A stretch of DNA of 13,415 nt from Fimenecus sp964527585. GTDB lineage: Bacteria > Bacillota > Clostridia > Oscillospirales > Acutalibacteraceae. Location: assembly GCA_964527585.1 (NCBI GenBank), contig CAZGPE010000032.1, positions 1 through 13,415 on the forward strand, in the 5' to 3' direction. Under the pieces are notes generated by a model that was given only the letters and a program-made list of their open reading frames with translations, was not told the origin of the DNA and ran no database searches. A program made the position numbers and the translations under genes. Positions 13,235-13,415 of this stretch are shown here, piece after piece. The stretch's first letter is position 1. The number at the start of each line of letters is the position of its first letter.

Positions 13235-13415
13235 ATGCGAGAAAGAAAATATTATTTGGCACTTGATAATTATGAGCGAAATGTAATCATCGGCAGTCTG
13301 AATGAACTCCGAAACAAACTGCTTTCGGAAAACAGATACACCGATGCGGTTGATGAACTCATTATCAAATTCGCTCACGCACCGATTAAAAAATTCAAAA
13401 TCAAGATGACGGAGG
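13235..13415 (+). CDS. Small conserved mobile-element-type protein, 3' end outside the window
   Basis: The ORF starts at ATG 13235 behind AAAGGAGG (13219-13226, 8-nt spacing) and stays open for 60 codons to the window edge. The product (MRERKYYLALDNYERNVIIG...) is a charged, probably helical protein with NELRNKLLSENRYTDAVDELI. It closely resembles short (about 60-70 residue) proteins of unknown function that I remember from conjugative and integrative elements of Firmicutes. No enzymatic motif is visible. It has its own promoter behind the zot terminator, so it probably heads the next unit of the element. Confidence 0.75.
   Translation, partial: MRERKYYLALDNYERNVIIGSLNELRNKLLSENRYTDAVDELIIKFAHAPIKKFKIKMTE

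Noticed and set aside
13014..13378. Minus-strand ORFs over the zot terminator and the small ORF at 13235
   Set aside because: They cross a clear plus-strand terminator, promoter and ribosome binding site and show no protein features.
11354..13415. CRISPR array, tRNA or rRNA
   Set aside because: No regularly spaced repeats, no tRNA cloverleaf and no rRNA-like conserved blocks were found in this or the rest of the window.

Overview
The window looks like a piece of a low-GC Firmicutes chromosome, probably a gut-type clostridium (Oscillospiraceae/Ruminococcaceae-like). The grounds are the AT-rich codon use, strong AAGGAGG-type ribosome binding sites, a CwlD-type spore-cortex amidase beside radA, and an arginine operon of clostridial gene content. 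No taxonomic search was possible.

Positions 1-8107 are ordinary core genome. The 3' part of typA/bipA is followed by a hairpin, then a near-perfect sigma-A promoter overlapped by an ARG-box-like operator. Next comes a compact operon, argC-argJ-argB-argD-argF, with ilvE tightly appended behind argF and a clear terminator after ilvE. ArgJ recycles the acetyl group, ArgB (with the N-terminal helix of arginine-inhibited enzymes), ArgC and ArgD make N-acetylornithine, and ArgF makes citrulline. argG and argH are not in the window. Positions 8177-11353 hold a second co-oriented cluster: cwlD, radA, a DUF6873-like protein and a 74-residue unknown protein, ending in a strong terminator.

From about 11355 to the right edge the character changes to an accessory, mobile-element-like region that continues past the window. 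It holds a Zot/pI-type ATPase (12536-13060), as in filamentous phages. A small conserved mobile-element-type ORF begins at 13235. On the minus strand there are a 51-residue ORF (11822-11977) and a decayed 59-codon ORF with two in-frame TAA codons (11511-11690). A plus-strand promoter-hairpin-terminator unit that looks like a small antisense RNA (about 11744-11818) lies between these two minus-strand ORFs. A very large imperfect inverted duplication spans 12111-12366, centred on a C6/G6 hairpin. Beside it is a candidate rolling-circle nick site, TACTACGAC (12431-12439), behind two G5-led repeats. A terminator with a cUUCGg loop sits directly in front of the zot start, which has no visible ribosome binding site.

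My working reading is the left part of an integrated rolling-circle or filamentous-phage-like element whose replication gene lies outside the window. The order 51-residue ORF, antisense RNA, ORF resembles the cop-antisense RNA-rep layout of pMV158-type plasmids. That comparison is inference from layout, not from a protein match.
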